Below are positions 63,956 through 64,000 of a DNA stretch of 64,000 nt, in pieces (the stretch's first letter is position 1; every line of letters starts with the position of its first letter). The stretch comes from Phycisphaerales bacterium (GTDB lineage: Bacteria > Planctomycetota > Phycisphaerae > Phycisphaerales > UBA1924): contig JANQQR010000015.1 in the NCBI GenBank assembly GCA_028289195.1, positions 62,001 through 126,000 of the forward strand. The letters are read 5' to 3'. The notes beneath the pieces are model-generated. The model was not told the DNA's origin, made no database searches, and saw only the letters and a list, made by a program, of their open reading frames with translations. Position numbers and translations under genes: made by a program.

Positions 63956-64000
63956 TCAGCGGCGGCGTCTGCGAGACGCCCCGAACGCGAGGCCGAGCGC
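63956..64000 (-). CDS. C-terminal end of a protein, possible membrane-sorting tail (rest outside window)
   Basis: The last 14 codons (reading ALGLAFGASRRRRR then TGA) enter from the window edge. A hydrophobic stretch followed by an Arg cluster at the very C-terminus is the pattern of sorting signals such as PEP-CTERM tails. Only a fragment is visible, so even the reading frame is uncertain. Confidence 0.3.
   Translation of the reverse strand, partial: ALGLAFGASRRRRR

Overview
This window is a dense, high-G+C bacterial chromosome segment. It carries about 53 protein genes, one tRNA and no gene-free stretch over 300 bases. The gene content points to a Gram-negative bacterium of the Planctomycetota, most likely class Phycisphaerae. 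The clues are a prepilin-type protein with a C-terminal DGH motif, a one-piece SecDF, scattered lipid A/Kdo and LPS-transport genes, a stand-alone FlgI-like lipoprotein and many planctomycete-style coiled-coil or low-complexity proteins. The lineage is inferred from gene style only; there is no rRNA here.

Layout. 1-4771 (minus): tightly overlapping operon of a pseudouridine synthase (RsuA/RluB type), a YihY membrane protein, a Dat-like aminotransferase, type III pantothenate kinase and an MnmE-like GTPase cut by the window edge. 4.9-15.1 kb: coiled-coil protein, scpA, kdsD, a giant LptC/LptA-like periplasmic protein, a family 2 glycosyltransferase, a BshC-like protein and two divergent membrane-anchored proteins. 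15.2-18.1 kb: pepQ-accB-accC. 18.1-19.9 kb: a locally A+T-richer stretch with a lipoprotein, a palindromic repeat element and a one-TM protein. 19.9-26.1 kb: YkgJ, an RsbU-type phosphatase, lpxI, a TlyA-like methyltransferase, obgE, a pseudopilin-like protein and elbB. 26.2-35.5 kb: FlgI-like HEAT lipoprotein, smc, a NERD-domain gene bracketed by a 24-bp duplication of the smc 3' end, and a secreted beta-helix protein. 35.6-38.4 kb: aldo/keto reductase, FAD oxidoreductase, LysM protein. 38.5-46.8 kb (minus): Nudix, site-2-type protease, rhomboid protease, tgt, yajC, secDF. 46.9-55.5 kb (mostly plus): MlaF/MlaD-like pair, xseA-xseB, prepilin peptidase, OmpA-like lipoprotein, recG. 55.5-64 kb: polX, a metal-site-less Fur-family regulator, yacG-tsaE-thiL, an esterase, proB, waaA, tRNA-Val and psuG.

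Functional themes. Envelope building recurs (kdsD, waaA, lpxI, LptC/LptA-like, MCE lipid transport, SecDF/YajC, two intramembrane proteases, OmpA-like and other lipoproteins). So does chromosome maintenance (smc, scpA, recG, xseAB, polX, yacG) and tRNA/rRNA modification (MnmE-like, RsuA-like, TlyA-like, tgt, tsaE, psuG for pseudouridine salvage). No prophage, CRISPR array, transposase or integrase was seen. The best leads for something new are the NERD cassette at the smc 3' end, the one-piece LptC/LptA-like bridge, the FlgI-like HEAT lipoprotein, the protease pair with a shared C-terminal module, the BshC-like protein and the 102-bp palindromic element.
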